NCBI GenBank assembly: GCA_031288495.1
Contig: JAITRH010000092.1
Location: 1 to 34,506 of the forward strand
Source of the DNA: Treponema sp.
GTDB taxonomy: Bacteria > Spirochaetota > Spirochaetia > Treponematales > Breznakiellaceae
Direction: 5' to 3'
Length of the DNA: 34,506 nt
The position numbers and the translations under genes are program-made. Below are positions 7,253 to 16,198 of this stretch, one piece after another (within the stretch, counting starts at the first letter, position 1; each line of letters begins with the position of its first letter). A model generated the notes under the pieces. The model was not told where the DNA came from. It saw only the letters and a program-made list of their open reading frames with translations, and did not search any database.

Positions 7253-9628
7253 CTACCGTATTGATGCTTCACGGATTTGGCGTTGCTCCAATTCCTTGCG
7301 AAGACCAAGCTCTAAAAGCTGACTCACGTCAATGATAAGAGAAACCGAGCCGTCTCCCAGGATCGATGCGCCTGCAATCCCTGGAGAATTGGTGTACTGA
7401 TCCCGCAGCGGCTTAATCACCACATCCTCCTCACCAATGAGGCTGTCTACCATGAAGCCCATCTTCTTTTCAGCGCTCCCTACGATAACAATGAAGTTAT
7501 ACTCCTGCTGTTTCTCGGTCTTTATCCCGAAAAGCCGGTTAAGGCGGAGCAGGGAAACCACATCGTTACGGATGTTGAACACTTCATAGTTATCAATCTT
7601 CCGGATTTCTTCCGCCTTGATTCGCAGGCTTTCGATAACCGACGTAATGGGGATGGAGTAGATTTCAGAACCAACCCGGACCAGAAGGCCCTGAATAATC
7701 GCCAAGGTAAGGGGCAATTTAATGATGAATTTGGTCCCCTTTCCCCGTTCGGAAGTAACCGTAACCGTGCCGTTGAGCTTTTCAATCTGCCGGCGGACCA
7801 CATCAAGCCCAACCCCCCGGCCCGAAATGGCGGTAATGCTCTTAGCCGTAGAGAATCCCGGCTCGAAGATCAGGTTAAATGCCTCAATATCGGTCAACAC
7901 CTTATTCGGATGGATGATACCCCGTTCAATGGCTTTGGCCTTGACGGCATCTACATCAATACCCTTACCATCATCAGCGATCTCAATGATGATCATGTTA
8001 CCTTCATTGGTCGCCTTGAGGAGCACCATTCCCTCTTCAGGTTTTCCCGCGGCTTTGCGCTCTTCCTGGGATTCAATGCCGTGATCTACGGAATTACGGA
8101 CCGAGTGCATGATGGGATCCAAGAGGTCCTCGATAACCGATTTATCCAGTTCCGTTTCTTCCCCTTCGACCACCAAATTGATCTTCTTGTTAAGGCTCTT
8201 GGACAGGTCCCGGACCAGACGGGGGAAGCGTCCGAAGATCTGGCTAATCGGTACCATCCGGATCCGCATGACCCCTTCCTGGAGCTCACCGGTGATACGT
8301 CCCAGATTCTGAGAGGTGGAACGGAATTTGCCGACATTACTCTTCACCGCGGCTTCAAACCCATCAAAAAGGGAGAAAATATCCCCGTATTGCTCTCCAA
8401 TCTCTTTCCGTATGTCCTTGATGGAACGGCCTTCCTGAATACTTTCAAGATAACTGGGCAGGCTGTCAAAGAGGCTTTTAATTTTATCTCGGTAGGTGGC
8501 TTCTAAGGTATGGAGATCATTAACCAGGTCACTGAACTGATTGCTTATTTGATTAAAGGTGGCCTTGGTGATAACGGTTTCTGAAACCAGATTAAGCAGG
8601 TCGTCAATCCGCTTGGAGTCAACCCGCAGTATGGAACCCGCCTCTTTTCCGGCCTTTCTGGCATCTGCCGATTCTCTGGCGCTCCCCGCCCTGGTATGCT
8701 CCTCTACTTCTGCCACCACCGCTTTGGGAGCCACGGTCGCGGGAACAACCTTGGGAACCGCTGCCACGGGGGCCGGCTGAACCGGTTTCGGCAGGGTCTC
8801 CGCAACCAAAACTACCGGCGACACTCCTATGATCTCGTTTATATTGACAATCTCCGCCCCGAGGCTCACATCAGGAATTATCACATGCCGCTTTAACTCA
8901 TCAACGCTCTTACGGCTGGCTATATAATAATCTACTACCGGGAAGAAATTATCTTCATAGAGCTGCTCAAAATCCGGAGAGGTTTTCAGTATCGTACCGT
9001 CCTCTTTGAGCGAGGCGTATATTTGGATACCTCCCACGGTATTCATCAGCCCGTTTTCATCAAAATGCACGGAAACTCGATAAATCGGTACGCCCGTTTC
9101 CCCGGATTCCTTGAGCTCCAGTAAATCGTACTCTGAAAGACCTCCCACAGCCTTGATCGCTACCGCTGTTTGCACAGGAGGCGGGGGTGGAGGAGTAGGC
9201 GTGGTCTTGGAAGTTTTTTTACGGCCCGACTCTTCAGGCAGCAAAACCGAAAGACGCCCTTCTATCGCGGAGGTATCCTCGGTATATACGGAGCCATCCA
9301 TACGCTGGGTAATCATTGCCTTGATGATATCAATGGCCGCTAGAAGGGTATCAACCACATCCTCATTTATGGTGACTGCATCGGACCGAATAGCATCCAA
9401 TACATCCTCAACCAGATGCGTAAAATGGGACAATTCCATCATTTCTACGGTAGCCGCTCCCCCTTTTAGGGTATGAGCTGCCCGGAAAATCTCGTCCACC
9501 GCATCGCGGTTTCCACCCTCATTTTCAAGAACCAAGATATTTTGTTCCAGGCTGTCAACTTGCATTTGGGCTTCGCTGAAAAAGTCTTTAAGCAATTCTT
9601 CGTTATTAGGATCCAGATAGTCACTCAT
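7253..9628 (-). CDS. cheA: chemotaxis histidine kinase CheA
   Basis: A 791-residue CheA with all five parts. P1 has the phospho-acceptor His52 in RAAHTLKGGAA. A variable P2-like region follows, flanked by Pro/Ala-rich linkers. P3 is a long dimerisation helical pair. The P4 ATPase has the N-box HSVRNSVDHGIES, DDGKGID and GRGVGLDVV. P5 is a CheW-like domain near the C-terminus (GLLVRVGSEIYSIPI). It is somewhat longer than the enteric protein, mainly in linkers. It is the first gene of the operon and phosphorylates CheY, which must be encoded elsewhere. The start codon (ATG at 9628) has only a weak ribosome site. Confidence 0.95.
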   Translation of the reverse strand: MSDYLDPNNEELLKDFFSEAQMQVDSLEQNILVLENEGGNRDAVDEIFRAAHTLKGGAATVEMMELSHFTHLVEDVLDAIRSDAVTINEDVVDTLLAAIDIIKAMITQRMDGSVYTEDTSAIEGRLSVLLPEESGRKKTSKTTPTPPPPPPVQTAVAIKAVGGLSEYDLLELKESGETGVPIYRVSVHFDENGLMNTVGGIQIYASLKEDGTILKTSPDFEQLYEDNFFPVVDYYIASRKSVDELKRHVIIPDVSLGAEIVNINEIIGVSPVVLVAETLPKPVQPAPVAAVPKVVPATVAPKAVVAEVEEHTRAGSARESADARKAGKEAGSILRVDSKRIDDLLNLVSETVITKATFNQISNQFSDLVNDLHTLEATYRDKIKSLFDSLPSYLESIQEGRSIKDIRKEIGEQYGDIFSLFDGFEAAVKSNVGKFRSTSQNLGRITGELQEGVMRIRMVPISQIFGRFPRLVRDLSKSLNKKINLVVEGEETELDKSVIEDLLDPIMHSVRNSVDHGIESQEERKAAGKPEEGMVLLKATNEGNMIIIEIADDGKGIDVDAVKAKAIERGIIHPNKVLTDIEAFNLIFEPGFSTAKSITAISGRGVGLDVVRRQIEKLNGTVTVTSERGKGTKFIIKLPLTLAIIQGLLVRVGSEIYSIPITSVIESLRIKAEEIRKIDNYEVFNIRNDVVSLLRLNRLFGIKTEKQQEYNFIVIVGSAEKKMGFMVDSLIGEEDVVIKPLRDQYTNSPGIAGASILGDGSVSLIIDVSQLLELGLRKELEQRQIREASIR

Positions 9629-9639
9629 ATAGGATTAAT

Positions 9640-9665
9640 TTTATACACAATTCACGTTACGTCAA
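9640..9665 (-). promoter_or_regulatory. candidate cheA promoter
   Basis: Upstream of cheA the minus strand has TTGACG (9660-9665) and TATAAA (9640-9645) separated by 14 bases, shorter than the ideal 17. The pieces match sigma-70 consensus well, but the spacing is poor. I see no clear sigma-28 motif. Confidence 0.3.
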
Positions 9666-9756
9666 GATAGTTTAGCCCATTTTACGACGAGAACCGGGTG
9701 TTTTTTATAGTTTATCTATATCGCTCCCGCCATGGGGATCCCGGGGTAAGGGCTGC

Positions 9757-11589
9757 TTATTCGCTTATAAAGACCATATCCGTTTCAGGGATCCGCACCG
9801 ACGAGAGGGTGAGGAGCACCGGCTCATTCGGTTCCAGGTCCCTTTTGACGGGTACCTGGGTCTCTACGCCCAGGGCGGGGATCATGATAAGGGAGCGGCT
9901 GCCTCGCTTTTCCAGCATCACCCCTTCCCAGGAGGAGCCTTTTTTATCCGATAAATACACCGCAGTCCAGTGGGCCCGGGAAGCCCGCTCCGCCTGTACC
10001 GTGGCAAGAGCCGCGGCTTCCCCTGCGCCAAGCCTGAGGAGCAGCTCCTCTTCCCCCAAAGGGGCTTTTTGCCGCAGCAAAGCCCGGATCTGCTGGTGGG
10101 CCAAGAGGTCTGTATACCGGCGCAAGGGGCTCGTAACTTGGGTATATACATCCAGCCCCAAGCCCCAGTGGATTCCCGGTTTCACCGAAAGGCTTCGGGG
10201 GTGCATGCAGCGGCGAAGCTGGTAGGAACCGGCCATACCGCCCAGCGGGACATGGGGAAGTTCGCCGGTTTCCTGGTTTACATAGGGGAAGGGAAGGCGC
10301 CGCCGCAGGGCCCAGCGGGCGGCGCCTTCCCCGGCAAGGAGCATACATTCCCGGACCACCTCCGCAGACGCATAGGCTGCCAGGGGTTCAATGGATACCT
10401 GCCCCTCGGAAACCGTGATATGCACTTCGGGGAATTCCATGAACACCGCCCCGGCGGTACGCCTGCGGGCCAGGTTCTTTTCCGCTATCCTGAAGAGGGC
10501 CCTTAATTCCGGGGCCTGTGGGCCGTGCCCCTTAAGCAATGCGTCGGCCTCTTCGTAGGTCAAACGGCTTACCTTGACCCAGGAACGGAAGACCGCCGTT
10601 TCCATCACCGCTCCCGCTTCATTGAGGCTTATCTTGAAGGAGAGCGCCGGGGAGACCGCTTCCAGGCCTAAGGCATACAAGGAGCGGGCTTCTTCGGCAA
10701 GCATCATGGACGCTCCTTCGGGAAGGTAGAGGGTGGCCCCACGGTTCCGGGCTTCCCCATCCTCCGGGCTTCCGGGCAGGATCGAGGCCCCCGGATCCGC
10801 TACATGGACCCACAGACAAGAACCCTCCACTGAAATCGCATCATCCGGATCATTGCTCCAGGCGTTATCAATGGCAAAGGCTTTAAGGTAGGTCAGATCC
10901 ACCCGATCCTCATCCCGGGGAGGAGGGTTTACGGGAATTTTTGCAGACCCCGGGGAGAGGCCGAACCTGAAGGGGTGGGGATTGAGCCAGGGGGTCCAGC
11001 ATCCTGCCTCAAGCAGGACCCTATGGGCGCCCTGGGGAGATTCAGGCATCTTCAGGTCTTTGAGGGTACGGCTTTTATCGGTTTTACCATAGGCCAGGGC
11101 TTCCACATCATGGAGAAACCGGCGATCCTCAGGAAACTTCAGGGTCCGAGCCTTGAGGCGTTCCAAAAAAGCCTCCCGTTCCGCCACGTCCTGCTGTTTT
11201 TCAGTCCGTTTCTGGGTTTCCGCTGCGAGTTCCTCCCGGGACCGGCCCTGTACCTCCTTAAGGGTTCCCGAGAAATACAAGCCCTCCTTTACGAGCCGGT
11301 ACGCGGCCCAGGCGGTACTTCCCGTGTACTCCCCGTAAACCAACTCGGTCAGCTCCTGGAAGGAAACTCTATTCCCTTCCAGCAGTTCCCAGGCAGCCCG
11401 GACATCTGCTTGGGGGAGTTCCTGCTCAAGGCTCTCCAAAGTACAAGGCCCCGGATGGAGCAGTTCAATGTCCTTTTCCCGAACTCGCAGGGATTCGCCT
11501 CCCTCAAGGCATATCCCTATCTTTTCTCCGATGTCCTTTACCAGGGCAGGACGGCTTTTATACACCACAAGACTTCTTTCCCGTATCAT
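9757..11589 (-). CDS. RNB-domain exoribonuclease (RNase II/R family)
   Basis: The 610-residue product from ATG 11589 (MIRERSLVVYKSRP) is an RNase II/R-type 3'-5' exoribonuclease. The RNB core has AIDNAWSNDPDDAI, which carries the metal-binding Asp cluster, and TSPLRRYTDLLAHQQI near the end of the domain. It finishes with a short S1-like tail. The ORF track extends to 11838, but the extra 83 residues are low-complexity Pro/Gly-rich and run toward the repeat array, so I take the inner ATG. No good Shine-Dalgarno precedes it. N-terminal cold-shock domains are hard to see, as in the atypical RNase II proteins of some bacteria. It processes or degrades RNA in the cytoplasm. Confidence 0.85.
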   Translation of the reverse strand: MIRERSLVVYKSRPALVKDIGEKIGICLEGGESLRVREKDIELLHPGPCTLESLEQELPQADVRAAWELLEGNRVSFQELTELVYGEYTGSTAWAAYRLVKEGLYFSGTLKEVQGRSREELAAETQKRTEKQQDVAEREAFLERLKARTLKFPEDRRFLHDVEALAYGKTDKSRTLKDLKMPESPQGAHRVLLEAGCWTPWLNPHPFRFGLSPGSAKIPVNPPPRDEDRVDLTYLKAFAIDNAWSNDPDDAISVEGSCLWVHVADPGASILPGSPEDGEARNRGATLYLPEGASMMLAEEARSLYALGLEAVSPALSFKISLNEAGAVMETAVFRSWVKVSRLTYEEADALLKGHGPQAPELRALFRIAEKNLARRRTAGAVFMEFPEVHITVSEGQVSIEPLAAYASAEVVRECMLLAGEGAARWALRRRLPFPYVNQETGELPHVPLGGMAGSYQLRRCMHPRSLSVKPGIHWGLGLDVYTQVTSPLRRYTDLLAHQQIRALLRQKAPLGEEELLLRLGAGEAAALATVQAERASRAHWTAVYLSDKKGSSWEGVMLEKRGSRSLIMIPALGVETQVPVKRDLEPNEPVLLTLSSVRIPETDMVFISE

Positions 11590-11823
11590 CAGGGTGAGTC
11601 TAGCATGTACCGTACAGCCTGAGAAGTAGGCGCTTCTATAAGCCCGAAGGGGACCCGGTATCATCCATGCAGGAACAGGACCCTGCCCTTGCATACCGTG
11701 AATCCGGCCATACGCAAAAAGTCCGCCGGACCCTTGTTCCGCCGCAGGATAAAGGCATGGGAATTTTCCCATGCCTCGGTGGAACCGCCCCAGGGTCAGC
11801 AAGGTACGAAATGGTGTCCCCTG
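11590..11823. other. intergenic stretch upstream of the RNB gene
   Basis: This should hold the promoter and leader of the ribonuclease gene. The frame stays open on the minus strand, but the peptide is not protein-like and resembles no domain. No convincing -35/-10 pair was found. Confidence 0.4.
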
Positions 11824-12155
11824 ATGTGGAAGGCCCACCTACCTAAGGTGTGGGGACCCACTAAACTAGGGTGTGGGGCACACCTAACTAGCCCCAAGGG
11901 GTCGGGGTGAACTAGCCCCCGGGAGTCGGGGCCTAGTAGCCCCAGGAGGTCGGGGCCAACTAGGGTGTGGGGGCACACCTAACTAGCCCCGGGGGGTCGG
12001 GGTGAACTAGCAACCGGGAGTCGGTTCCAACTAGCAACCGGGGTCGGTTCCAACTAGTAACTGGAGTCGATTCCTACTAGCAACTGTAGGACGCACTCAA
12101 CTAGGGTGTGGAGGGCACATAAGCCTATGTGGAAGACATACATAAGCCTGTGCCT
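11824..12155. repeat. tandem array of about 13 micro-hairpin units
   Basis: A head-to-tail array of units of 22-24 bases, most beginning CTAG and ending in CAA, TAA or GAA. Three stem classes occur: CCCCG/CGGGG, AACCG/CGGTT and GGTGTG/CACACC. The last unit has TATGT/ACATA. Bases on both sides of a stem change together between units, so folding and not primary sequence seems to be kept. One clean example is GGTGTG at 11870-11875 with CACACC at 11879-11884. Varying unit lengths break any reading frame, so the array is not coding. It lies between the nifH-like gene and the ribonuclease gene, both on the minus strand. Confidence 0.85.
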
Positions 12156-12265
12156 TTGATACGGTCTGTAAGCGTAAGGCCCAGGGCTCTGCAAACCCTC
12201 CCCTTCCCCGGCCGGGCGCCCCTGTCCCTGGTCGGCGGAACGAGGCGGAGGATATATACTGCTAT

Positions 12266-12283
12266 GGGGGCCGAAAGGCCCCC
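12266..12283. terminator. strong GC hairpin after the nifH-like gene
   Basis: GGGGGCC and GGCCCCC form a perfect 7-bp stem around the tetraloop GAAA (TTTC on the minus strand), 34 bases after the nifH-like stop. No T-run follows on the minus strand, so it may act as an mRNA 3' stabiliser and not as an intrinsic terminator. Confidence 0.5.
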
Positions 12284-12316
12284 CCGGAGATTTTCTTGAC
12301 CGCGGAAGGGGTTTCC

Positions 12317-13204
12317 CTATATATTGGCGCTCAGTTCTTCGCGGATTTCCCCTTTTTCTATGGCCAGCAGGTACTGCCCCCACCTGGCCGCCCATTCCCG
12401 CAGTTCCTGAATCCCCAGCGGGGAAGGGGTCTTTGATTCGGTATGGGCGGCGATTCTCTCCGCCAGGTCCAGGTATATACGGGCCTGAGCCGAATCCGGG
12501 GCTGCTTCCACCGTGGTCTTCCCCTGGAGCTCGCATTGGGTAACCGTTACCGAACGGGGAATGTAGGCGACCACCTGGGTCTTGGTCTTGGCCGCAAAGT
12601 CGTCCACAATTTCTTTTGCATAAGGCCGGTTGATGGAATTGGCAATAAGCCCGCCAAGGAGCGCGCCCCCGGCGTTGGAATACTTTTGGATGCCCCGGAA
12701 CAGATTATTCGCCGCATAGAGGGCCATGAAGTCCGCAGAGGACACGGTGAACACATGCTCGGCAATACCTTCCCGAATGGGCATGGCAAATCCGCCGCAG
12801 ACCACATCCCCCAGGACATCGTAAATCACAAAGTCCAGCTCCAGGGCTTCGAAGATCCGCTGCTGCTTAAACAGTTCCACCGCCGTGATGATGCCCCGGC
12901 CCGCACAGCCTACCCCCGGCGCAGGCCCTCCGGCTTCAACGCAGTAAATGCCGTTATACCCCCTGAAGATGACCTCCCGGGCATTAACCTGGCTCTTTTC
13001 CCGGAGGGTATCCAGCACGGTGGGGATATACGTCCCGTCCCGCAGGGTATTGGTGGAATCGCTTTTCGGATCGCAGCCGAACTGCATCACCTTGTACCCA
13101 AGCCGTGAAAGGGCCGCGCTCAAATTCGAGGTGGTGGTGGATTTTCCTATACCCCCCTTGCCATAAATGGCAATCTGCTTAGCTTTTATGGTTCCTGTTC
13201 CCAT
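12317..13204 (-). CDS. nitrogenase-like Fe protein (NifH/MarH-like reductase)
   Basis: A 295-residue homodimeric ATP-dependent electron donor of the NifH family. The P-loop is [10 protein letters not shown] (about 15-24). The two [4Fe-4S] ligand cysteines are C100 in PGVGCAGRG and C136 in [12 protein letters not shown]. Arg103, the residue ADP-ribosylated in some NifH proteins, is present. Its role would be delivering electrons to the D/K partner encoded upstream. ATG at 13204 follows GGAAAGGAAAG. It is the last gene of the cluster, 56 bases after the D gene. Overall it is more divergent than nitrogen-fixing NifH and fits the group IV or Mar-like class. Without a tree, ChlL/BchL or CfbC are not formally excluded, but the neighbours argue against them. 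Confidence 0.9.
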   Translation of the reverse strand: MGTGTIKAKQIAIYGKGGIGKSTTTSNLSAALSRLGYKVMQFGCDPKSDSTNTLRDGTYIPTVLDTLREKSQVNAREVIFRGYNGIYCVEAGGPAPGVGCAGRGIITAVELFKQQRIFEALELDFVIYDVLGDVVCGGFAMPIREGIAEHVFTVSSADFMALYAANNLFRGIQKYSNAGGALLGGLIANSINRPYAKEIVDDFAAKTKTQVVAYIPRSVTVTQCELQGKTTVEAAPDSAQARIYLDLAERIAAHTESKTPSPLGIQELREWAARWGQYLLAIEKGEIREELSANI

Positions 13205-13260
13205 CGGTTCTTTCCTTTCCGCGATTTTTGCGGTTTCCTGCCCGGAGCTTGTACCAAACC

Positions 13261-14784
13261 CTAGAAATTGCTTTCCGGAACATAGGTAATGTACGAGAAA
13301 GGATCCCGCTCATACCATTCCTTTTTAAAGGGCAGCGGTGTATTAAGGGAAAGCTGCCGGTTGAACTCGCTGTTCCGCAGGGTTTTGTTGAGCCGCCGGG
13401 CAACCTCGAAAACCCCGGAATACCCGCAGTAATTGTAGGTCGGGCCGAAGAGGGGCAGGATCGGAAGCCCGTGTTTGGCCGCAATGTTGTTACCCCCTAC
13501 ATGGGTGATGAGCACATCGGGCTTGAGCTTGGTGAGGATATTCGACATCTCAAAGGGCTGGTTGGTGGCCACGCTGAACGGTACTGCATCCACGGCTTCG
13601 AGGGTCTGGAAGACAGGTTCTATGAAACGGTCGTAATGGTGGGCTTTGAACCCGACCACTTCCATGCCTAAATCCTGCATGATTTCCGCCGTAGCCACTA
13701 TCCTGACTTCCCCGCCGGCGAGATACACCGTTTTCCCGGCCAGGGTTTTCCGGTACGGCTCAAGGGCGTCGTCGAGGACCCGGGTTTCCGCCTGAATAAG
13801 CCTGTCCGCTTCCGTATCCAGATCAAAATGATGGGCTATCTTCCGCAGCCATCTGCCGGTATTACGCTTCCCGATAGGGATGGTATCCACCACAAAGGGG
13901 ATGCGGTACTTCTCTTCAAGATGGCCGACAAAGTAATCGTCGTGGGTGCCGCAGATGCTCACATTAAGGGAGGTTTCCAGGGCGTATTGAAAATCCTGGG
14001 GTTCTGCATAACAGGGAATAAAACAGACCTCTAGTCCAAGCCCTTCAAGGAGCCGGCGCAGCTCTCCCTCATCAAGACGGCTCATGGAACCTACGTTGAG
14101 AATGTTTACCTTCCGGCTTTTCCGGTAGGCCGCGCGGAACCGGTCCAGATCGCTTTCCCACAGGGGGCGTTGCCGTTCCGGATAGCGCACGTATTTCTTT
14201 AAGATCCCATGATAGACCGCATCATAGGCGGTGGCCATGAGTTTTGTCTTAAACCCTTCACAGTGAATAGGCATGATGATTCCTGCGGTTTCCTGCTGAA
14301 GCTCTGCGAGGATACGGTCTATGTCGTCTCCGATGAGGGCGGGGACACAACTGTTGGCCACAATAATCGTTTCAGGCCGGAATTCCCGGTCCGCATACCG
14401 CACCGCTTCGGCGAGTTTCTTTTCCCCGCCGCCGATGACATCCGATTCGTCCAGGTTCGTGCTGATCCAGATAAGCCCCTCGGAAGCAGGGTCCCTCAGC
14501 TGTTTGAAGGCCTTGTTCTGGCCGATATTGCCCACGGAACACATACCGCAGCCTATGGGGCCGTGCATGATGAGCACCGCGTTCCGTATGGAATTGAGAA
14601 TGGCCAGGCTCAGGGTAAATTGGCACCCCTGGGCCATGGTAAATAAACGGTTCGACAGGTTGGTGCATCCTGCCGCGTGAGCCCTTTCGCAGGTTTTAAC
14701 CTGGCCGCAGGTTCCGCCAAACGCGATACTGGCGCGCAGCCGATCTTCCCTGCTGGGTGCGGACTTAGCATCTAAAAAATTCAT
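13261..14784 (-). CDS. nitrogenase-like catalytic subunit, NifD/MarD-like
   Basis: A 507-residue nitrogenase component 1-type alpha subunit. By eye alignment with NifD, the three P-cluster cysteines are C54 (AQGCQF), C79 (HGPIGC) and C146 ([12 protein letters not shown]). The cofactor-binding cysteine (Cys275 in Azotobacter NifD) matches C278 in [18 protein letters not shown]. The FeMo-co histidine (His442) has no counterpart: the region reads [19 protein letters not shown], with Phe at the aligned place. Extra cysteines C26, C32 and C40 lie near the N-terminus. These features fit a reductase with a NifB-derived iron-sulfur cofactor and not a Mo nitrogenase. ATG at 14784 follows AGAGGAG. Pairs with the upstream K-like gene. 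Confidence 0.88.
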   Translation of the reverse strand: MNFLDAKSAPSREDRLRASIAFGGTCGQVKTCERAHAAGCTNLSNRLFTMAQGCQFTLSLAILNSIRNAVLIMHGPIGCGMCSVGNIGQNKAFKQLRDPASEGLIWISTNLDESDVIGGGEKKLAEAVRYADREFRPETIIVANSCVPALIGDDIDRILAELQQETAGIIMPIHCEGFKTKLMATAYDAVYHGILKKYVRYPERQRPLWESDLDRFRAAYRKSRKVNILNVGSMSRLDEGELRRLLEGLGLEVCFIPCYAEPQDFQYALETSLNVSICGTHDDYFVGHLEEKYRIPFVVDTIPIGKRNTGRWLRKIAHHFDLDTEADRLIQAETRVLDDALEPYRKTLAGKTVYLAGGEVRIVATAEIMQDLGMEVVGFKAHHYDRFIEPVFQTLEAVDAVPFSVATNQPFEMSNILTKLKPDVLITHVGGNNIAAKHGLPILPLFGPTYNYCGYSGVFEVARRLNKTLRNSEFNRQLSLNTPLPFKKEWYERDPFSYITYVPESNF

Positions 14785-14837
14785 CTGTTTGCTCCTCTTT
14801 CTTCCTCTGCACGTAATAAAAAATACTGCCCTATCCC

Positions 14838-16178
14838 TTACCTTCCTGCCACAAGGTAGGTGATGATATCTTCGGTTAAGGACAGTCCGCCGGTAAAGCC
14901 CGCATAGGCCCGGTTCATGACGCAGCGGCCGGTTACAGGAAAGCTCAGCGGCACCAGGGGAAAGCCCAGTTCTTGGGCCAGGTCCCGTTCAAAAGAACTG
15001 CCGATGATAAGCCCGGGGCTTAAGGGATCGTAATACCGGTTATTCCGATTCTGGGGCCACACCTCCCGGAGGTATTTTTTTACCGATGAGGTATCGCTGT
15101 CAAAATACACCCGTGGGGTAAGGCCTGAATGTAAGTCCCTAAACTGGGCGCTTACGCTTTCTTTCTGGGGGGGATCAAGAAAATCCGTTACCACCGCCAG
15201 TTCCGGAAGCCAGCCCAGTTCATCCGAAAGAAACCGGGTAAGGGCCGGAGCATAATTGGAATCCCCTACAAGGATAACGTACCGCTGGAGGTCGACGTCA
15301 TTATAAATATCTGCAAGCCGCTCGAAGTAATGGTAATAGATGCTTTTTTCTTCTTGAATGACGCGGGCGGTATGCCGGGGATCGATGGCCAGGGCATCTC
15401 CCAGGGTTTTTAAAAAAACCTCCCCTGCGAGGGCGCCGATAGGAAAGGGGGTAACGAGATAGGGGATACCATGAACTTCCTTAAACTGCTTTGCCGCCTC
15501 TATACCACCGGTATGGGAAACCACCACGGTGAGGGAAGCCCGGCCTGCCTGTTTGAAATTATCCAGGGTTTCCCCTTCGCCAAAAAAGGTATTGACGGTA
15601 AGTCCCAGTTTTTCCAGGAGTCTTTTGATTTCCCGCAAGTTACCCTGCCAAAAGACATCCTGAGCAGGAACAATACCGAGGACATTCACCGTCAGGGGAT
15701 CTTTGGTGTCAGATTTGGGTATGTAGGAGGTAATGAGCCCCTTCAGCAACAGCTCGTACCCCGTAAAGGCATTGCCTTTGAAACTCGGGGTAGGGACCGC
15801 GATCACCGGTTTTTCAGCGTCTTTGAATTCCGCTACCACCGAAACCGTATCATCCCCGATCATGTCCACCATACAGCCGGTAAGGACCACGAAGAGATCC
15901 CCTTCGAGAATTTCAAGGGAAGCCTTAATCTGCTCCCGTAACCGGCCTTCACCGCCGAATACCACATCCCGTTCAACGATATTGGAACTGGGCAGGGCTA
16001 AGCCGCCGCAGTACCCCCCTCCCAGATACGCTGCCCCTGCATTGATCGCCATACTGATGTTACCGCCGCAACCTGCGGAAGCATGGATAATGGGGATCGC
16101 CCGCGGGATGGCCCTGAGGGTTCCCACCGCGCCCCCAAGGGCACAGGTGTACCGGGGCCGGTCAACAAATTTACTCAT
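14838..16178 (-). CDS. nitrogenase-like partner subunit, NifK/MarK-like
   Basis: A 446-residue component 1-type subunit. P-cluster cysteines are C12 (RYTCALGGA), C37 (SAGCGG) and C102 (LTGCMVDMIGDD), matching NifK Cys70, Cys95 and Cys153. The N-terminal extension of true NifK is missing, as in NifE/NifN and Mar-type subunits. The ORF track starts at 16310, but ATG 16178 is preceded by GGAGG (AATTAAGGAGGATAC), which fixes the start and clears the overlap with nifB. It lies directly after nifB and 53 bases before the D gene, so it forms the heterotetramer with that protein. A NifE-like scaffold role is possible but unlikely, since only one D/K pair exists here. Confidence 0.87.
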   Translation of the reverse strand: MSKFVDRPRYTCALGGAVGTLRAIPRAIPIIHASAGCGGNISMAINAGAAYLGGGYCGGLALPSSNIVERDVVFGGEGRLREQIKASLEILEGDLFVVLTGCMVDMIGDDTVSVVAEFKDAEKPVIAVPTPSFKGNAFTGYELLLKGLITSYIPKSDTKDPLTVNVLGIVPAQDVFWQGNLREIKRLLEKLGLTVNTFFGEGETLDNFKQAGRASLTVVVSHTGGIEAAKQFKEVHGIPYLVTPFPIGALAGEVFLKTLGDALAIDPRHTARVIQEEKSIYYHYFERLADIYNDVDLQRYVILVGDSNYAPALTRFLSDELGWLPELAVVTDFLDPPQKESVSAQFRDLHSGLTPRVYFDSDTSSVKKYLREVWPQNRNNRYYDPLSPGLIIGSSFERDLAQELGFPLVPLSFPVTGRCVMNRAYAGFTGGLSLTEDIITYLVAGR

Positions 16179-16198
16179 ATTTCTTGTATCCTCCTTAA

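Noticed and set aside
7722-8506. Plus-strand ORFs of 120 and 198 residues inside cheA
   Set aside because: They are antisense shadows of a clear cheA gene with no domains of their own.
11590-11838. N-terminal extension of the RNB ribonuclease
   Set aside because: Low-complexity Gly/Pro-rich sequence that runs toward the repeat array; the family start resembles the ATG at 11589.
11796-11978. Protein-coding ORF over the repeat array
   Set aside because: Its peptide is a low-complexity echo of the repeats, and unit lengths of 22, 23 and 24 break the frame between units.
11824-12155. CRISPR array
   Set aside because: Units of 22-24 bases follow each other directly with no unique spacers, and no cas genes are in the window.
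12443-13108. 221-residue plus-strand ORF across the nifH-like gene
   Set aside because: Antisense to a gene with full conserved motifs; composition is not protein-like.
12317-16178. The H-D-K genes as a nitrogen-fixing nitrogenase
   Set aside because: The FeMo-co histidine is absent from the D protein, nifE, nifN and nifI are not present, and the neighbours (cysK, sulfonate-type importer) point to sulfur metabolism.
12317-16178. Protochlorophyllide or F430 (Bch/Cfb-type) reductase
   Set aside because: A NifB gene is included, both large subunits keep full P-cluster cysteine sets and the cofactor cysteine is kept. Bch/Cfb systems do not need NifB.
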